The notes below the pieces were generated by a model, which had not been told where the DNA came from, made no database searches, and was given only the letters and a program-made list of their open reading frames with translations. Made by a program: the position numbers and the translations under genes. From VAZQ01 sp963739175 (lineage in GTDB: Bacteria > Pseudomonadota > Alphaproteobacteria > Rhizobiales > Xanthobacteraceae), in contig CAVTZH010000009.1 of NCBI GenBank assembly GCA_963739175.1, positions 992,001-1,056,000 of the forward strand: a DNA stretch of 64,000 nucleotides, read 5' to 3'. Shown here one piece after another: positions 8,260 to 17,111 of this stretch (the first letter of the stretch is position 1; each line of letters starts with the position of its first letter).

Positions 8260-9801
8260 CTACTTGACGCGCGTGATGTCGGTGCCGTCCGTGGATTCTA
8301 CTTCGGCAAGCTTGCCGCGCCAGTCGCGGGTAACCGCCGAGATCGCCGCCAGCGCGAGCAGGGCGGCGCTGATCAGCAGCAGCGCCAGCGCGATCGGCCG
8401 CTCCAGGAAGATGCCCCAGGTGCCGTCCGACATGATCAGCGACTGGCGCAGCGACATCTCGAAGATCGGCGCGATCACGAGCCCCAGCACCAGCGGCGCC
8501 GGATCGAAGCCGAATTTCTTCAGCGCATAGCCGACCACGCCGAAGATCAGCATGATCCACACGTCGACGATCGAGTGGTTCACCTCGTAGACGCCGATCA
8601 CGCAGAACATGATGATTAGCGGATAAAGATAGGCGTAGGGGATCCGCAGCAGGTTCACGAACACGCCGACCAGCGGCAGGTTGAGCAGGAGCAGCATCAG
8701 GTTGCCGACATACATCGACGCGACGAAGCCCCAGAACACGTTGGGATGGTCGTTGACCAGGTTCGGCCCTGGCGGCACGCCGTGGATCAAGAGCGCCGCC
8801 ATCAGCACCGCGATCACCGGCCCGGTCGGCAGCCCGAGCGCCAGCATCGGCACGAACGCGCCGGTCGAGGCGGCGTTGTTGGCGGATTCCGGGCCGGCGA
8901 CGCCGGCCACCGCACCCTTGCCGAATTCTTCCGGATGCCGCGAAAGCTTGCGCTCGAGCGCATAGGACACGAAGCTCGAGATGATGTGCGCCGAGCCCGG
9001 GATGATGCCGATCAGGAATCCGAGCACCGAGCCGCGCGCGATCGGCCATCCCGACTCGCGCCATTCCTGCCGCGTCGGCCAAAGCTCGCGCAGCTTCGGG
9101 GCGGTAACGTCGCTCTTGACCTGACGGCTCGGCGTCGCGAGCAGTTCGCCGAGGCCGAACAGGCCGACCGCGACCGGCACGATGCCGATGCCGTCGCCGA
9201 GCTCGGCGATCCCGAACGAATAACGGAAGTGCCCGGTCATCATGTCGATTCCGATGGTGCCGAGCAGCAGCCCGAGTGCCGCCATCAGCAACGTGCGAAT
9301 GAGCGACGTGGTCGACATGTAGGCGAGGAAGATCAGGCCGAGCACGAGGAGCGCGGTGTATTCGGGCGGGCCGAAGCGCAGCGCGAACGCCGCCAGCGGC
9401 GGCGCCACCAGCGTGAGCACGATGACGCCGAAGGTGCCGGCGATGAACGAGCCGACGGCGGCGATGCAGAGCGCGGCGCCGGCGCGGCCCTTCCGCGCCA
9501 TGGCGTTGCCGTCGATACAGGTCATCACCGAGGCCGCTTCACCCGGGATGCGCAGCAGGATCGAGGTGGTCGAGCCGCCGTATTGCGAGCCGTAATAGAT
9601 GCCGGCGAGCATCACGATCGCTTTGGTGGCGTCGAGGCCGAACGTCAGCGGCAAGAGGATCGAGATGCCGGCGAGCGGGCCGATGCCGGGCAGCATGCCG
9701 ACCAGCGTGCCGACCACGCAGCCGAGGAACGCGAACCACAGCACGTCCGGCCGCAGCGCGACCGAGAAACCAAGCATGAGACTGTCGAAGACGGTTTCCA
9801 C
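8260..9801 (-). CDS. tctA: Tripartite tricarboxylate transporter, large permease TctA
   Basis: This 513-residue protein has about 12 membrane segments and TctA hallmarks: 'GMLPGIGPLAGISILLPLTF' near residue 35, 'GIYYGSQYGGSTTSIL', 'GIIPGSAHI' and 'GPESANNAASTGAFVPML'. It is the channel-forming subunit of a proton- or sodium-driven system that takes organic acids from a periplasmic Bug/TctC protein. The start is a GTG at 9801, three bases before the end of tctB, which gives the conserved-looking 'VETVFDSLMLGFS'. Further upstream reading in this frame is antisense-like and was left out. Confidence 0.93.
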   Translation of the reverse strand: METVFDSLMLGFSVALRPDVLWFAFLGCVVGTLVGMLPGIGPLAGISILLPLTFGLDATKAIVMLAGIYYGSQYGGSTTSILLRIPGEAASVMTCIDGNAMARKGRAGAALCIAAVGSFIAGTFGVIVLTLVAPPLAAFALRFGPPEYTALLVLGLIFLAYMSTTSLIRTLLMAALGLLLGTIGIDMMTGHFRYSFGIAELGDGIGIVPVAVGLFGLGELLATPSRQVKSDVTAPKLRELWPTRQEWRESGWPIARGSVLGFLIGIIPGSAHIISSFVSYALERKLSRHPEEFGKGAVAGVAGPESANNAASTGAFVPMLALGLPTGPVIAVLMAALLIHGVPPGPNLVNDHPNVFWGFVASMYVGNLMLLLLNLPLVGVFVNLLRIPYAYLYPLIIMFCVIGVYEVNHSIVDVWIMLIFGVVGYALKKFGFDPAPLVLGLVIAPIFEMSLRQSLIMSDGTWGIFLERPIALALLLISAALLALAAISAVTRDWRGKLAEVESTDGTDITRVK

Positions 9802-9803
9802 GA

Positions 9804-10250
9804 TCAGAACCAGAGCACGCCGCGTTCGAGCGGCGCCTTCAGCGCCTTGCCGAACAACCAATAGGCGAACACAGTCAGGCCGATGCTGTAGGCGGCGGCG
9901 ATCAGCACGTTGCGGCGCTCGACCACGACCAGCAGCGCGAACACAAGCAGCGTCATGGTCACGAGAAAGCCGAGCTGCTGATAGGCGTAGACGCCGGCGG
10001 CGGTGATCAGCACCACCAGCAGTGCGTGCCAGCGGTCGCTCCAGTCGATCTCGGCGAGCCGCTGGCTGCTGTGGGCGGTGACGAAAATCGCCACCGCGAA
10101 CGCCATCATCAGCCCGGCCATCAGCTTCGGCATCATGCCGGCGCCGGGCGCCGAGATGGTGCCGAACGGCAGGTCGCCGCTGAGCGCGAACACGAGCACG
10201 CCGAGCGCGATGAAGAAGAGGCCGGCGGCGTGATCGGCGCGGAGGGTCAT
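9804..10250 (-). CDS. tctB: Tripartite tricarboxylate transporter, small subunit TctB
   Basis: This 148-residue protein has four predicted membrane segments and TctB features: 'AAGLFFIALGVLVFALS' at the start, 'ISAPGAGMMPKLMAGLM' near 33-49, and a last helix 'GLTVFAYWLFGKAL'. It pairs with TctA in the inner membrane. Only two bases separate its stop from the tctA start. The upstream Bug genes are separated from it by a repeat-bounded DUF559 remnant, so transcription from the tctC side may be disturbed. Confidence 0.88.
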   Translation of the reverse strand: MTLRADHAAGLFFIALGVLVFALSGDLPFGTISAPGAGMMPKLMAGLMMAFAVAIFVTAHSSQRLAEIDWSDRWHALLVVLITAAGVYAYQQLGFLVTMTLLVFALLVVVERRNVLIAAAYSIGLTVFAYWLFGKALKAPLERGVLWF

Positions 10251-10315
10251 CGGCGCAGCTTCGCACGTGTAGCGATTCCGCTCGATGTCGTTGTTCGAGC
10301 TGGTGCCGCGGGTTG

Positions 10316-10365
10316 GCCCCTCCTCCCACGCGAAGCGTGGCGGGGAGGGGTCGGGGGTGGGGGGC
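10316..10365. repeat. GC-rich palindromic repeat, left arm of a two-arm element
   Basis: A short hairpin (CCACGC-GAA-GCGTGG, 10326-10340) is followed by a G-rich stretch at 10339-10365. Those 27 bases are a perfect inverted copy of 10757-10783. The first 26 recur identically at 25530-25555. Together with the arm at 10757-10802 it brackets a DUF559 nuclease remnant. Confidence 0.8.
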
Positions 10366-10405
10366 TGCAAGGCTGCAGCATCATCCAGCGCTGCTTGGAT
10401 CGCGG

Positions 10406-10749
10406 TCAGCACGCCTGTCGATGTTCGTCGAGCACATCATTGTTCCAGAACCGCAGCACGCGATAGCCGCGCGAATTGAGAAAGTTGGTTCGCGCCGCAT
10501 CGGCAGATCATTTGAGCATTGATCCCATGCTGCCCGCCGTCGAGTCTCGATAATGAGCCGCAGATCATGGCAGGCAAAGTCGGCATAGTAAGGCCCAATC
10601 GTTGCTTGTCGACGAAAATGCGATCGCGTGGGAGCGACGCGCCGCAAATGCCACCAGAGCTTCCGCTCTGCAATCGTCATGTCGCGACGAAGTTTGCGTG
10701 CGCGGGGCACGCGCGTGTCAGGTTTGCGAGGTTTGCGTTCTGGTGCCAA
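10406..10749 (-). pseudogene. DUF559 endonuclease-like protein, frameshifted
   Basis: Three reverse frames together give a DUF559 protein, the Vsr-like PD-(D/E)XK restriction-endonuclease fold. Frame one, from a TTG at 10749, gives 'RKLRRDMTIAERKLWWHLR' and 'FRRQATIGPYYADFACHDLR'. A shift near 10545 moves to 'DGGQHGINAQMI'. A second shift near 10500 moves to 'RTNFLNSRGYRVLRFWNNDV', ending at 10406. The order and spacing fit the family, so this is a decayed or mis-sequenced copy. It sits between tctC-type genes and tctB, enclosed by inverted copies of a GC-rich palindrome, and looks like an insertion into the transporter locus. Confidence 0.8.
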
Positions 10750-10756
10750 TGTCCGC

Positions 10757-10802
10757 GCCCCCCACCCCCGACCCCTCCCCGCCGCTTCGCGGGGGGAGGG
10801 GA
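10757..10802. repeat. GC-rich palindromic repeat, right arm of a two-arm element
   Basis: This is the inverted partner of 10316-10365. A C-rich stretch (10757-10783, perfect 27-base complement of 10339-10365) is followed by a hairpin around CCGCTTCGCGG. The pair surrounds the DUF559 remnant in the same geometry seen without a gene at 25501-25631. Confidence 0.8.
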
Positions 10803-10862
10803 GCGGCGGCGTCCTGCGTCCCTTACAACGTCGAAACCGACGAACCGGCTATTGGACAGCGC

Positions 10863-11846
10863 CTAGCCCGCCACCTTGCCGATCGACTGCACGGCGTCGT
10901 CCGACCGCTTGCCGTCCTCGTCCCAGAACGTCGTGAAACCTGCCGCGTTGAGGTAGCTCGGTTCGAGGCCGATCTTGACGATCGCGTCCGCGAACTGCGG
11001 TGAGGCGGCGGCCTTGTCGATCGCCCCGGTCAGCGTCGCGACGATCGCGGCCGGCGTGCCCTTCGGGGCAAACAGGCCGACCCACAGGTAGTAGGTGAGA
11101 TCATAGCCGAGCTCTTTCAGCGTCGGCACATCAGGTAGCACCTTCGATCGCTGGGCACCGAAGCTCGCCAGCGCGCGCAGCTTGCCGGACTTGACGTGCT
11201 GCAGCGACGCCAGCACCGTCTGGGTGCTCGCCTGGGCGTTGTTGCCGAGCATCGCGGTGATCGCCGGCCCGCCGCCGGCGGTCGGCAGGTGCCGCATCTT
11301 CGGCAAGCCCGCCGCCTTCTCCAGCATCGCCACCGGCAGATGGCTTGCGCCATAGAGGCCGCCGGAGCTGTAGACGATCTGGCCGGGACGTTTCTTGGCG
11401 TCGGCGACAAAGTCCGCCAGCGTCTTGTAGGGCTGCTGATCGTTGACCAGCAGCAGGACAGGATCGGCCGCGAGCCGGGCCAGTGGAATGAAATCGGCAC
11501 GCGTCGTCTTCGGCGGCCGGCCGAACAGTTTGTCGACCTCTGCGTAGCTCGCGAGCCCGTTGTTGTGTGAGAGCAGCGAGTAGCCGTCCGGCTTCGCGCT
11601 GGCGGCAACCTGCGCGCCGACCGCGCCCGCAGCCCCGGCCTTGGTGTCGACCACGACCGGTTGCTTGAGCACAGATTCAAGCGTGATGGCCATCGGCCGC
11701 GTGACGAGATCGTTGGCGCCGCCGGGCGGAAACGCGTTGATGATGGTGATGGCCCGGGACGGAAATGCGTCCTGGGCAGGCGCTTCGCCGGACCCAATGG
11801 CGGCGGCGGAAGCGGCGGCGCCGATGACGAATTGTCGTCGATCCAT
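10863..11846 (-). CDS. Bug/TctC-family periplasmic solute-binding protein
   Basis: This 327-residue protein starts with 'MDRRQFVIGAAASAAA', a Tat-like or Sec signal ending near 'APAQDA'. It then shows Bug signatures: 'INAFPPGGANDLVTRP', 'AGAAGAVGAQVAASAKPDGY' and 'HLPTAGGGPAITAMLGN'. It should bind a carboxylate in the periplasm and hand it to TctA/TctB, whose genes lie downstream on the same strand beyond the DUF559 insertion. AAGGAGG stands six bases before the ATG. It is clearly a paralogue of the gene just upstream. Confidence 0.9.
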   Translation of the reverse strand: MDRRQFVIGAAASAAAIGSGEAPAQDAFPSRAITIINAFPPGGANDLVTRPMAITLESVLKQPVVVDTKAGAAGAVGAQVAASAKPDGYSLLSHNNGLASYAEVDKLFGRPPKTTRADFIPLARLAADPVLLLVNDQQPYKTLADFVADAKKRPGQIVYSSGGLYGASHLPVAMLEKAAGLPKMRHLPTAGGGPAITAMLGNNAQASTQTVLASLQHVKSGKLRALASFGAQRSKVLPDVPTLKELGYDLTYYLWVGLFAPKGTPAAIVATLTGAIDKAAASPQFADAIVKIGLEPSYLNAAGFTTFWDEDGKRSDDAVQSIGKVAG

Positions 11847-11859
11847 GGTGACCTCCTTA

Positions 11860-12856
11860 TCAGCCCGCGACTTTGCCGATCGACCGCACCGCGCCCTCGA
11901 CCCGCTTCGCGTCCTCGTCCCAGAATTTCGCGAAGTCGGGCTGGTCGAGATAGGCGACCACGTCGCCGAGGTTTTCGATCGCCTTGCCGAACGCCGGCGC
12001 GGCGACCGCCTGCTTGGCGTCGGCGCGCAGCTTCTTCACCGCCGCATCGGGCGTGCCCTTGGGCGCGAACAGCCCGACCCAGAGCGAGAACTCGATGTCG
12101 TAGCCGAGCTCCTTCATGGTCGGCACGTCCGGCATCGACGCCGCGCGCTTCGACGAGAAGCAGGCCAGCGCCTTGACCTTGCCGGCCTTGGCCTGCGCGT
12201 TCGCCGCCGCGATCGACGACACCAGCACCTGCGCATTGTTGCCGAGGATCGCGTTCAGCGCGGGGCCGCCGCCGGCGGTCGGCAGGTGGCGCATCTGGAT
12301 GCCGGCCGCCTGCATGAACAACGCGGTCGGCAGATGCAGCGCGCCGTAGAGCCCGGACGATGAGAAGATGATGCCGTTCGGGCGCTTCTTGGCGTCGTCG
12401 ACCAACTCTTTCAGGGTCTTGTAGGGCTGCTGGTCATTGACGACGAGCACCATCGGGCCTTCGGTGAAGCGGGCGATCGGGATGAAGCTGTCGCGCGTGA
12501 ACTTCGGCTCGCGGCCGAACAGCTTGTCGACTTCGGCGAAGCCCGAAATGGAAACGATATGCAGGAGCAGCGTGTAGCCGTCGGGCTTCGCGCTCGCGAC
12601 GAACTGCGCGCCGACCGCGCCGGCGGCGCCGGGCTTGGTCTCGACCAGCGCCGGCTGTTTCAGAAACGGCTCGATCGCCGCCGCGAACGGACGTCCGACC
12701 ACGTCGGTGGCGCCGCCGGGCGGAAACGGATTGACGAACGTCACCGGCCGTGAGGGATAGAGCGTCTTGAGCAAATGCGGGCGCGGTGGCAAGCGTTGCG
12801 GCGGCCGCCGCCGAGCCGACCACAAAACGACGCCGGTCGATGTTGCGTTCGTCCAT
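11860..12856 (-). pseudogene. Second Bug/TctC-family binding protein, frameshifted after the signal peptide
   Basis: From an ATG at 12856 the frame gives a Tat-type signal, 'MDERNIDRRRFVVGSAAAAA' and on to 'APAFAQD', then runs into nonsense. The mature Bug protein continues in another frame from 'LYPSRPVTFVNPFPPGG' to 'RSIGKVAG' at 11860. Comparison with the neighbouring paralogue suggests loss of one GC unit near 12765. If corrected it would be a normal 330-residue binding protein. It is the first gene of the tct locus and is divergent from the FAD monooxygenase. A real mutation would remove secretion; an assembly error is equally possible. Confidence 0.82.
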
Positions 12857-13005
12857 GACTTCCTCCGAAAGCGGCCGTGAAGGGCCTGTTGTATGGTTGC
12901 GGCGATGCTATCGAGGGAGCGGGCAGGGAGCAACCGCGCAGCGTCGGCATCAGCGCGGCATTTCGGCATGATTCTTAAGTATCATCGCGCAGGGAACAGT
13001 CGGTC

Positions 13006-14223
13006 TTGAACGCACCAAACCATCGGCGCGCCCTGGTGATCGGCGGCTCCATGAGCGGCCTGTTCGCGGCCATCCTGCTGCGGCGCGCCGGATGGGAGGC
13101 CGACGTCTACGAACGCGTCGACGTCGGGCTGATCGGACGCGGCGCCGGCATCGTCACGCATGAAGAGATGCGCGCAGTGCTGCGCGCCGCCGGTTGCGAT
13201 CCGAGCAAGGACCTCGGCGTCGATGTCACCATGCGCCGGACGCTCGACCGCTCCGGCGCCGTGGCCGGCGACTTCGTCTGTCCGCAGACGCTCACGTCGT
13301 GGGACCGCGTGTTCCGCATGCTGCGGGAAAAATTTCCGGACGAGCGCTATCACATCGGCAAGGAGCTGCAGCGCGTGGAGCAACGCGGCGATCGCGTGGT
13401 CGCGCATTTCGCCGACGGCACCTCCGCCGAAGGCGACCTCATGGTCGGCGCCGACGGCTTCCGTTCCAACGTGCGCGCCGAGGTGCTGCCCGACGTGAAG
13501 CCGGTCTATGCCGGCTACATCGCCTGGCGCGGGCTGGTCGACGAGGACGCGATCCCGGCAAAGGTGCATGCCGACATCTTCGACGCCATGGTGTTCGGTC
13601 TGCCGCCGAACGAGCAGTTCATCAGCTATCCGGTCGCCGGCCGCGACAACGATCTGCGGCCCGGCCATCGTCGCTGCAATTTCGTCTGGTACCGCCCGGC
13701 CGATGAAGCGACCGAGTTGCGCCGCCTGCTGACCGACGCGAGCGGGACGTTCCACGCGCTCGGCATTCCGCCGCCGCTGGTGCGCGCCGAGGTGATCGCG
13801 TCGCTGCGCGAAGACTCTCGCACATTGCTGGCCCCGCAGCTCGACGCCGTGGTCAGCCTGACGCCGCAGCCGTTCCTGCAGCCGATCTTCGACGTCGAGA
13901 CCACGCGCATGGCGGTTGGCCGGGTCGCGATCATCGGCGACGCCGCCTTCCTGGCGCGGCCGCATGTCGCCGCCGGCGTCACCAAGGCGGCGGAAGACGC
14001 GATGGCGCTGGCGGATGCCTTGCGTGCGAACGACGATATTGCCGCGGCACTCGCCGCATGGGAGCGCGAGCGCATTCCGGCCAATATGCGCATCATGCAG
14101 CGCGGCCGCGATCTCGGCGGCTACCTGCAGCCGCATCTCCTCGCGCCGGCGGCGCTCGCTGCGGCCGAGCGTCATCACACGCCGGCGGCGATCATGTCGG
14201 AAATCGCGGTGTTGGATTTCTGA
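13006..14223 (+). CDS. FAD-dependent aromatic-ring monooxygenase (PHBH-like)
   Basis: This 405-residue class A flavoprotein monooxygenase has 'ALVIGGSMSGLFAAILLRRA' (FAD ADP-binding, residues 9-28), the DG motif 'LMVGADGFRSNVR', and the second FAD motif 'VAIIGDAAFLARPHVAAG'. Enzymes of this shape, including 2,6-dihydroxypyridine 3-monooxygenase, hydroxylate activated aromatic rings with NAD(P)H and oxygen. The GGSMSGL variant resembles that subgroup, but the substrate is unproven. No ATG fits the N-terminus, and a TTG at 13006 is the best start. The divergent tct locus may supply its substrate or a related acid; that link is inference. Confidence 0.85.
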   Translation: MNAPNHRRALVIGGSMSGLFAAILLRRAGWEADVYERVDVGLIGRGAGIVTHEEMRAVLRAAGCDPSKDLGVDVTMRRTLDRSGAVAGDFVCPQTLTSWDRVFRMLREKFPDERYHIGKELQRVEQRGDRVVAHFADGTSAEGDLMVGADGFRSNVRAEVLPDVKPVYAGYIAWRGLVDEDAIPAKVHADIFDAMVFGLPPNEQFISYPVAGRDNDLRPGHRRCNFVWYRPADEATELRRLLTDASGTFHALGIPPPLVRAEVIASLREDSRTLLAPQLDAVVSLTPQPFLQPIFDVETTRMAVGRVAIIGDAAFLARPHVAAGVTKAAEDAMALADALRANDDIAAALAAWERERIPANMRIMQRGRDLGGYLQPHLLAPAALAAAERHHTPAAIMSEIAVLDF

Positions 14224-14319
14224 CGGATTTGATTGCCGTTTTCCTCCGCGGTGAACCTGCCGGCCAGGCTTGCCGACCAACTGAGCGGTGGAACAGACAC
14301 TCCGGAACCGGAGGAGGAG

Positions 14320-14634
14320 ATGATGTTCCGCACGATCTGCGCCCTTGGTCTGGCCGTCGCCGGACTGGTGCTGATGCCCGCGGCAAGCGCGGAGGCGAGG
14401 TCCAGCATTCATGCGCGTGGTGGGTCGCACCATGCCGTGGGTTTTGTCGGGTCATCGTCGCCCGCCATGAGATCGCGATTCTACGCAGGACCGGTCAGCC
14501 GATTTCCTGTGAGACGTCCCCACAGCGTCTACGACGTAACGATGAAGCGCGGCATCATTGGAAGTTCGAACCGTCCAACGATGTCAGGACACCGGACACA
14601 CAGGCCGATCATCCTCAGGACGCGTCTGGACTAA
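14320..14634 (+). CDS. Small secreted basic protein (104 aa)
   Basis: A strong GGAGGAGGAG ribosome site leads directly into 'MMFRTICALGLAVAGLVLMP', a clear signal peptide with likely cleavage after 'AASAEA'. The mature part is rich in Ser, His and Arg ('RGGSHHAVGF', 'RPHSVYDVTMKRG') and probably disordered. It has no family I recognise. It lies between the monooxygenase and a convergent dehydrogenase, starting 97 bases after the monooxygenase stop. Confidence 0.6.
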   Translation: MMFRTICALGLAVAGLVLMPAASAEARSSIHARGGSHHAVGFVGSSSPAMRSRFYAGPVSRFPVRRPHSVYDVTMKRGIIGSSNRPTMSGHRTHRPIILRTRLD

Positions 14635-14657
14635 AGGCCCGGGAATTCAAAGCGTCG

Positions 14658-15581
14658 CTACTTGCTCTTCTTCCTGCCCCGCTTCACGCCGGCCATCGTT
14701 TCCATCACCGCACACACCGCGGCGGTGTCATCCATGGCGTGGCCGGAACTCAGCGCCTTGTCGTAAATGCCTTCGGTCGCGGTGAACAGCGGCGTCGGGC
14801 AGCCGATCGCTTTCGCGAAGTCGCCGATCACCTGCATGTCCTTCTGCCAGACTTTTACCTTCATCGTCGCGTCGCCGTATTTCTCGGTGGCCATCATCGG
14901 CCCGCGCAATTCGAATACGCGCGAGTTGCCGGCGCCGGTCTTGATGGTCTCGAAAATCGCCTTCGGATCGAGGCCCGCCTTCATGCCGAGCACCATCGCC
15001 TCGGCGGTCGCGACATTGTGGATCGCGACCAGCAGGTTGGCGACGTATTTCATGCGGCTGGAATTGCCGAACGCGCCGAGCTCATGCACGCCGCGCGAGA
15101 ACGCTGCGAACACCGGCTTGAGCTTGCGGATCGCGCGCGCATCGCCGCTCGCATAGACGACGACGTCCTTCACCTTGGCCTGCGAGCCGGTGCCGCTGAT
15201 CGGGCAGTCGAGCATGGTGTGGCCGGCCTTGCGCAGCTTCTCTTCGGCGTTGAGCTTGTCCTCCAGCGTGAAGGTGCTGGCCTCGGCGAGGATACGCGGC
15301 TTGACCTTGGCCGCCACGATCGCGGCGACGGTGTCGTGCAGCGCCGACGGATGCGGCAGGCTGGTGATGATGATGGGCGCATTGGCCGCCAGGTCGTGAA
15401 TGCCCTTGGCGATTTCGACGCCGGCGCGCGCGGCAGCGCGGCAGGCCTTCGGATCGATGTCATGGCCGATCACCCGCCAGCCCGCCTTCGCGAGATGGCG
15501 CGCGAAGGCGCCGCCCATGATGCCGAGGCCGACGACGCCGACCGTCCCCTTCGCTTTAGCCTTTACCTTAGCCTTAGCCAT
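14658..15581 (-). CDS. NAD(P)-dependent beta-hydroxyacid dehydrogenase (3-hydroxyisobutyrate dehydrogenase family)
   Basis: This 307-residue enzyme has a Lys-rich extension at both ends ('MAKAKVKAKAKGT', 'VKRGRKKSK'). The Rossmann motif is 'VGVVGLGIMGGAFARHLA', followed by 'DCPISGTGSQAK' for substrate binding and the catalytic lysine in 'GNSSRMKYVANLL'. The family oxidises 3-hydroxyisobutyrate, tartronate semialdehyde or related beta-hydroxyacids; which one is not evident. It is divergent from a second member of the same family at 15717, an unusual pairing. An ATG at 15581 is preferred over upstream readings. Confidence 0.88.
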   Translation of the reverse strand: MAKAKVKAKAKGTVGVVGLGIMGGAFARHLAKAGWRVIGHDIDPKACRAAARAGVEIAKGIHDLAANAPIIITSLPHPSALHDTVAAIVAAKVKPRILAEASTFTLEDKLNAEEKLRKAGHTMLDCPISGTGSQAKVKDVVVYASGDARAIRKLKPVFAAFSRGVHELGAFGNSSRMKYVANLLVAIHNVATAEAMVLGMKAGLDPKAIFETIKTGAGNSRVFELRGPMMATEKYGDATMKVKVWQKDMQVIGDFAKAIGCPTPLFTATEGIYDKALSSGHAMDDTAAVCAVMETMAGVKRGRKKSK

Positions 15582-15716
15582 TCCCGTCTCCACTGAATCG
15601 CCGCGGACGCTACACGGACTTACGCCATCGGCCAATTGTCGATACCGGCAAGGCTGTGGAACGGCGGGAAGGGATCGCGTATCGTCCGGCCGTCAATTTG
15701 AAGAGGAAGCGTCACG

Positions 15717-16610
15717 ATGGATGTTGGGATCGCAGGCGTCGGCAAGATGGGCGCGGCCATCGCGCTCCGGCTGATGGAAGTCGGGCACAAGGTCACGGTC
15801 TGGAACCGGTCGGCCGACAAAACGAAGCCGCTGGCCGATGCCGGCGCCAGTGTCGCGGCCACGCCGGCCGAGCTGGCCGCCAAATCCGAGGCGATCATCA
15901 CCATCCTCACCGACGCGCCCGCGATCGACGCCGTCTATAGCGGCCCGTCCGGGCTGCTTTCCGTCGCGGTCGCCGGCAAGCTGTTCATCGACATGAGCAC
16001 GGTGCAGCCGGCGACCGAGGTGGCGCTCGCCGAAAAGGTGCGCGCCAAAGGCGCCACCTTCGTCGAATGTCCGGTCGGCGGCACCACCGGGCCGGCGCGG
16101 CAGGGTCAGCTCGTCGGTCTCCTGGGCGCCGAAGCCGCCGACGCCGATCGTGCGCTTCCGCTGTTGAAGCAACTCTGCCGCCGCATCGATCACTGCGGCA
16201 AGGTCGGCGCCGCGGCGTCGGTCAAGCTCGCGATCAACCTGCCGCTGATGGTGTCGTGGCAGGCGTTCGGCGAAGCGTTTGCGCTGTGCAAGGACACCAG
16301 GATGACGCCGGAGCAGCTGGTCAACCTGTTCACCGACATTTCGGCGACCACCAACGCGATCAAGGCGCGCGCGCCGATGATCCAGGCGATGCTGGCCTCC
16401 GCCGGCGGTGCCGATTCCTCGGGCGCGACTTTCACCATCGATTCCGGTCTCAAGGACCTGCGCACCATGGCCGCGGAAGGCAAGGCGCGTGGCATGAATT
16501 TGCCGCTGGTCGAGCGCGCGGCGGAGTGCTTCGAAGAAGCGGCGCGCAGTGGCTGGGGTCCGCGCGACGGCGCTGCGGTCGCCGCCTACTGGTCGAACCG
16601 CAAGAAATAA
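15717..16610 (+). CDS. NAD(P)-dependent beta-hydroxyacid dehydrogenase, second copy
   Basis: This 297-residue enzyme has 'VGIAGVGKMGAAIALRLMEV' for dinucleotide binding and 'DKTKP' after the second strand. 'ECPVGGTTGPARQGQL' is the substrate loop, and the catalytic lysine is in 'GKVGAAASVKLAINLPL'. Sequence differs enough from the divergent neighbour that the two probably have different substrates. The GlcG-like gene follows after 44 bases on the same strand, which suggests an operon handling a hydroxyacid. Identity of that acid is not shown by sequence. Confidence 0.88.
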   Translation: MDVGIAGVGKMGAAIALRLMEVGHKVTVWNRSADKTKPLADAGASVAATPAELAAKSEAIITILTDAPAIDAVYSGPSGLLSVAVAGKLFIDMSTVQPATEVALAEKVRAKGATFVECPVGGTTGPARQGQLVGLLGAEAADADRALPLLKQLCRRIDHCGKVGAAASVKLAINLPLMVSWQAFGEAFALCKDTRMTPEQLVNLFTDISATTNAIKARAPMIQAMLASAGGADSSGATFTIDSGLKDLRTMAAEGKARGMNLPLVERAAECFEEAARSGWGPRDGAAVAAYWSNRKK

Positions 16611-16654
16611 CGACGATCCTTCGCCACAACACATCATCCGTATCGGGAGTCACC

Positions 16655-17098
16655 ATGCAATCGCTTACGCTCGCGCAGGCCTCAACCGTTGTCGACGTTG
16701 CGCTCAAGACCGGCCGCGACAAGAAATTCCAGCCGCTCTCGGTCGCGGTGCTCGATGCCGGCGGGCATCTCGTCGCCTTCAAGCGCGAGGACAAGTCGGG
16801 AATCCTGCGCTTCGACATCGCTTTCGGCAAAGCCTGGGGCGCGCTCGGCATGGGCCTGGGCTCGCGCACGCTCGCCGAACGCGCGGCCAACACGCCGCAG
16901 TTCTTCACCATGCTGGCGGCGGTAAGCCAGGGCCGCATGGTGTGCAATCCGGCCGGCGTGCTGATCCGCGATGCCGACGGCGACGTCATCGGTGCGGTCG
17001 GCATCTCGGGCGACACCGCCGACAACGACGAGGTCTGCGCCGTCGCCGGCATCGAGGCGGCGGGGCTCAAGGCCGACCCGGGCGGCAGCAAGAAATAG
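16655..17098 (+). CDS. GlcG/HbpS-like protein (DUF336)
   Basis: This 147-residue protein has the DUF336 pattern: 'PLSVAVLDAGGHLVAFKRED' near 27-46, 'GKAWGALGMG', 'FFTMLAAVSQGRM', and the Gly-rich 'DADGDVIGAVGISGDTADND'. GlcG members accompany glycolate or diol oxidation genes and HbpS members bind haem; the exact role is unclear. A GGGAG site precedes the ATG. It probably shares a transcript with the dehydrogenase just upstream. Confidence 0.82.
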   Translation: MQSLTLAQASTVVDVALKTGRDKKFQPLSVAVLDAGGHLVAFKREDKSGILRFDIAFGKAWGALGMGLGSRTLAERAANTPQFFTMLAAVSQGRMVCNPAGVLIRDADGDVIGAVGISGDTADNDEVCAVAGIEAAGLKADPGGSKK

Positions 17099-17111
17099 CG
17101 AAAACTAGCGC

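Noticed and set aside
8260..10329. An apparent fusion of TctA with an upstream region reading through tctB
   Set aside because: The upstream part is the wrong frame of tctB. A good GTG start for TctA is at 9801, and tctB is intact in its own frame.
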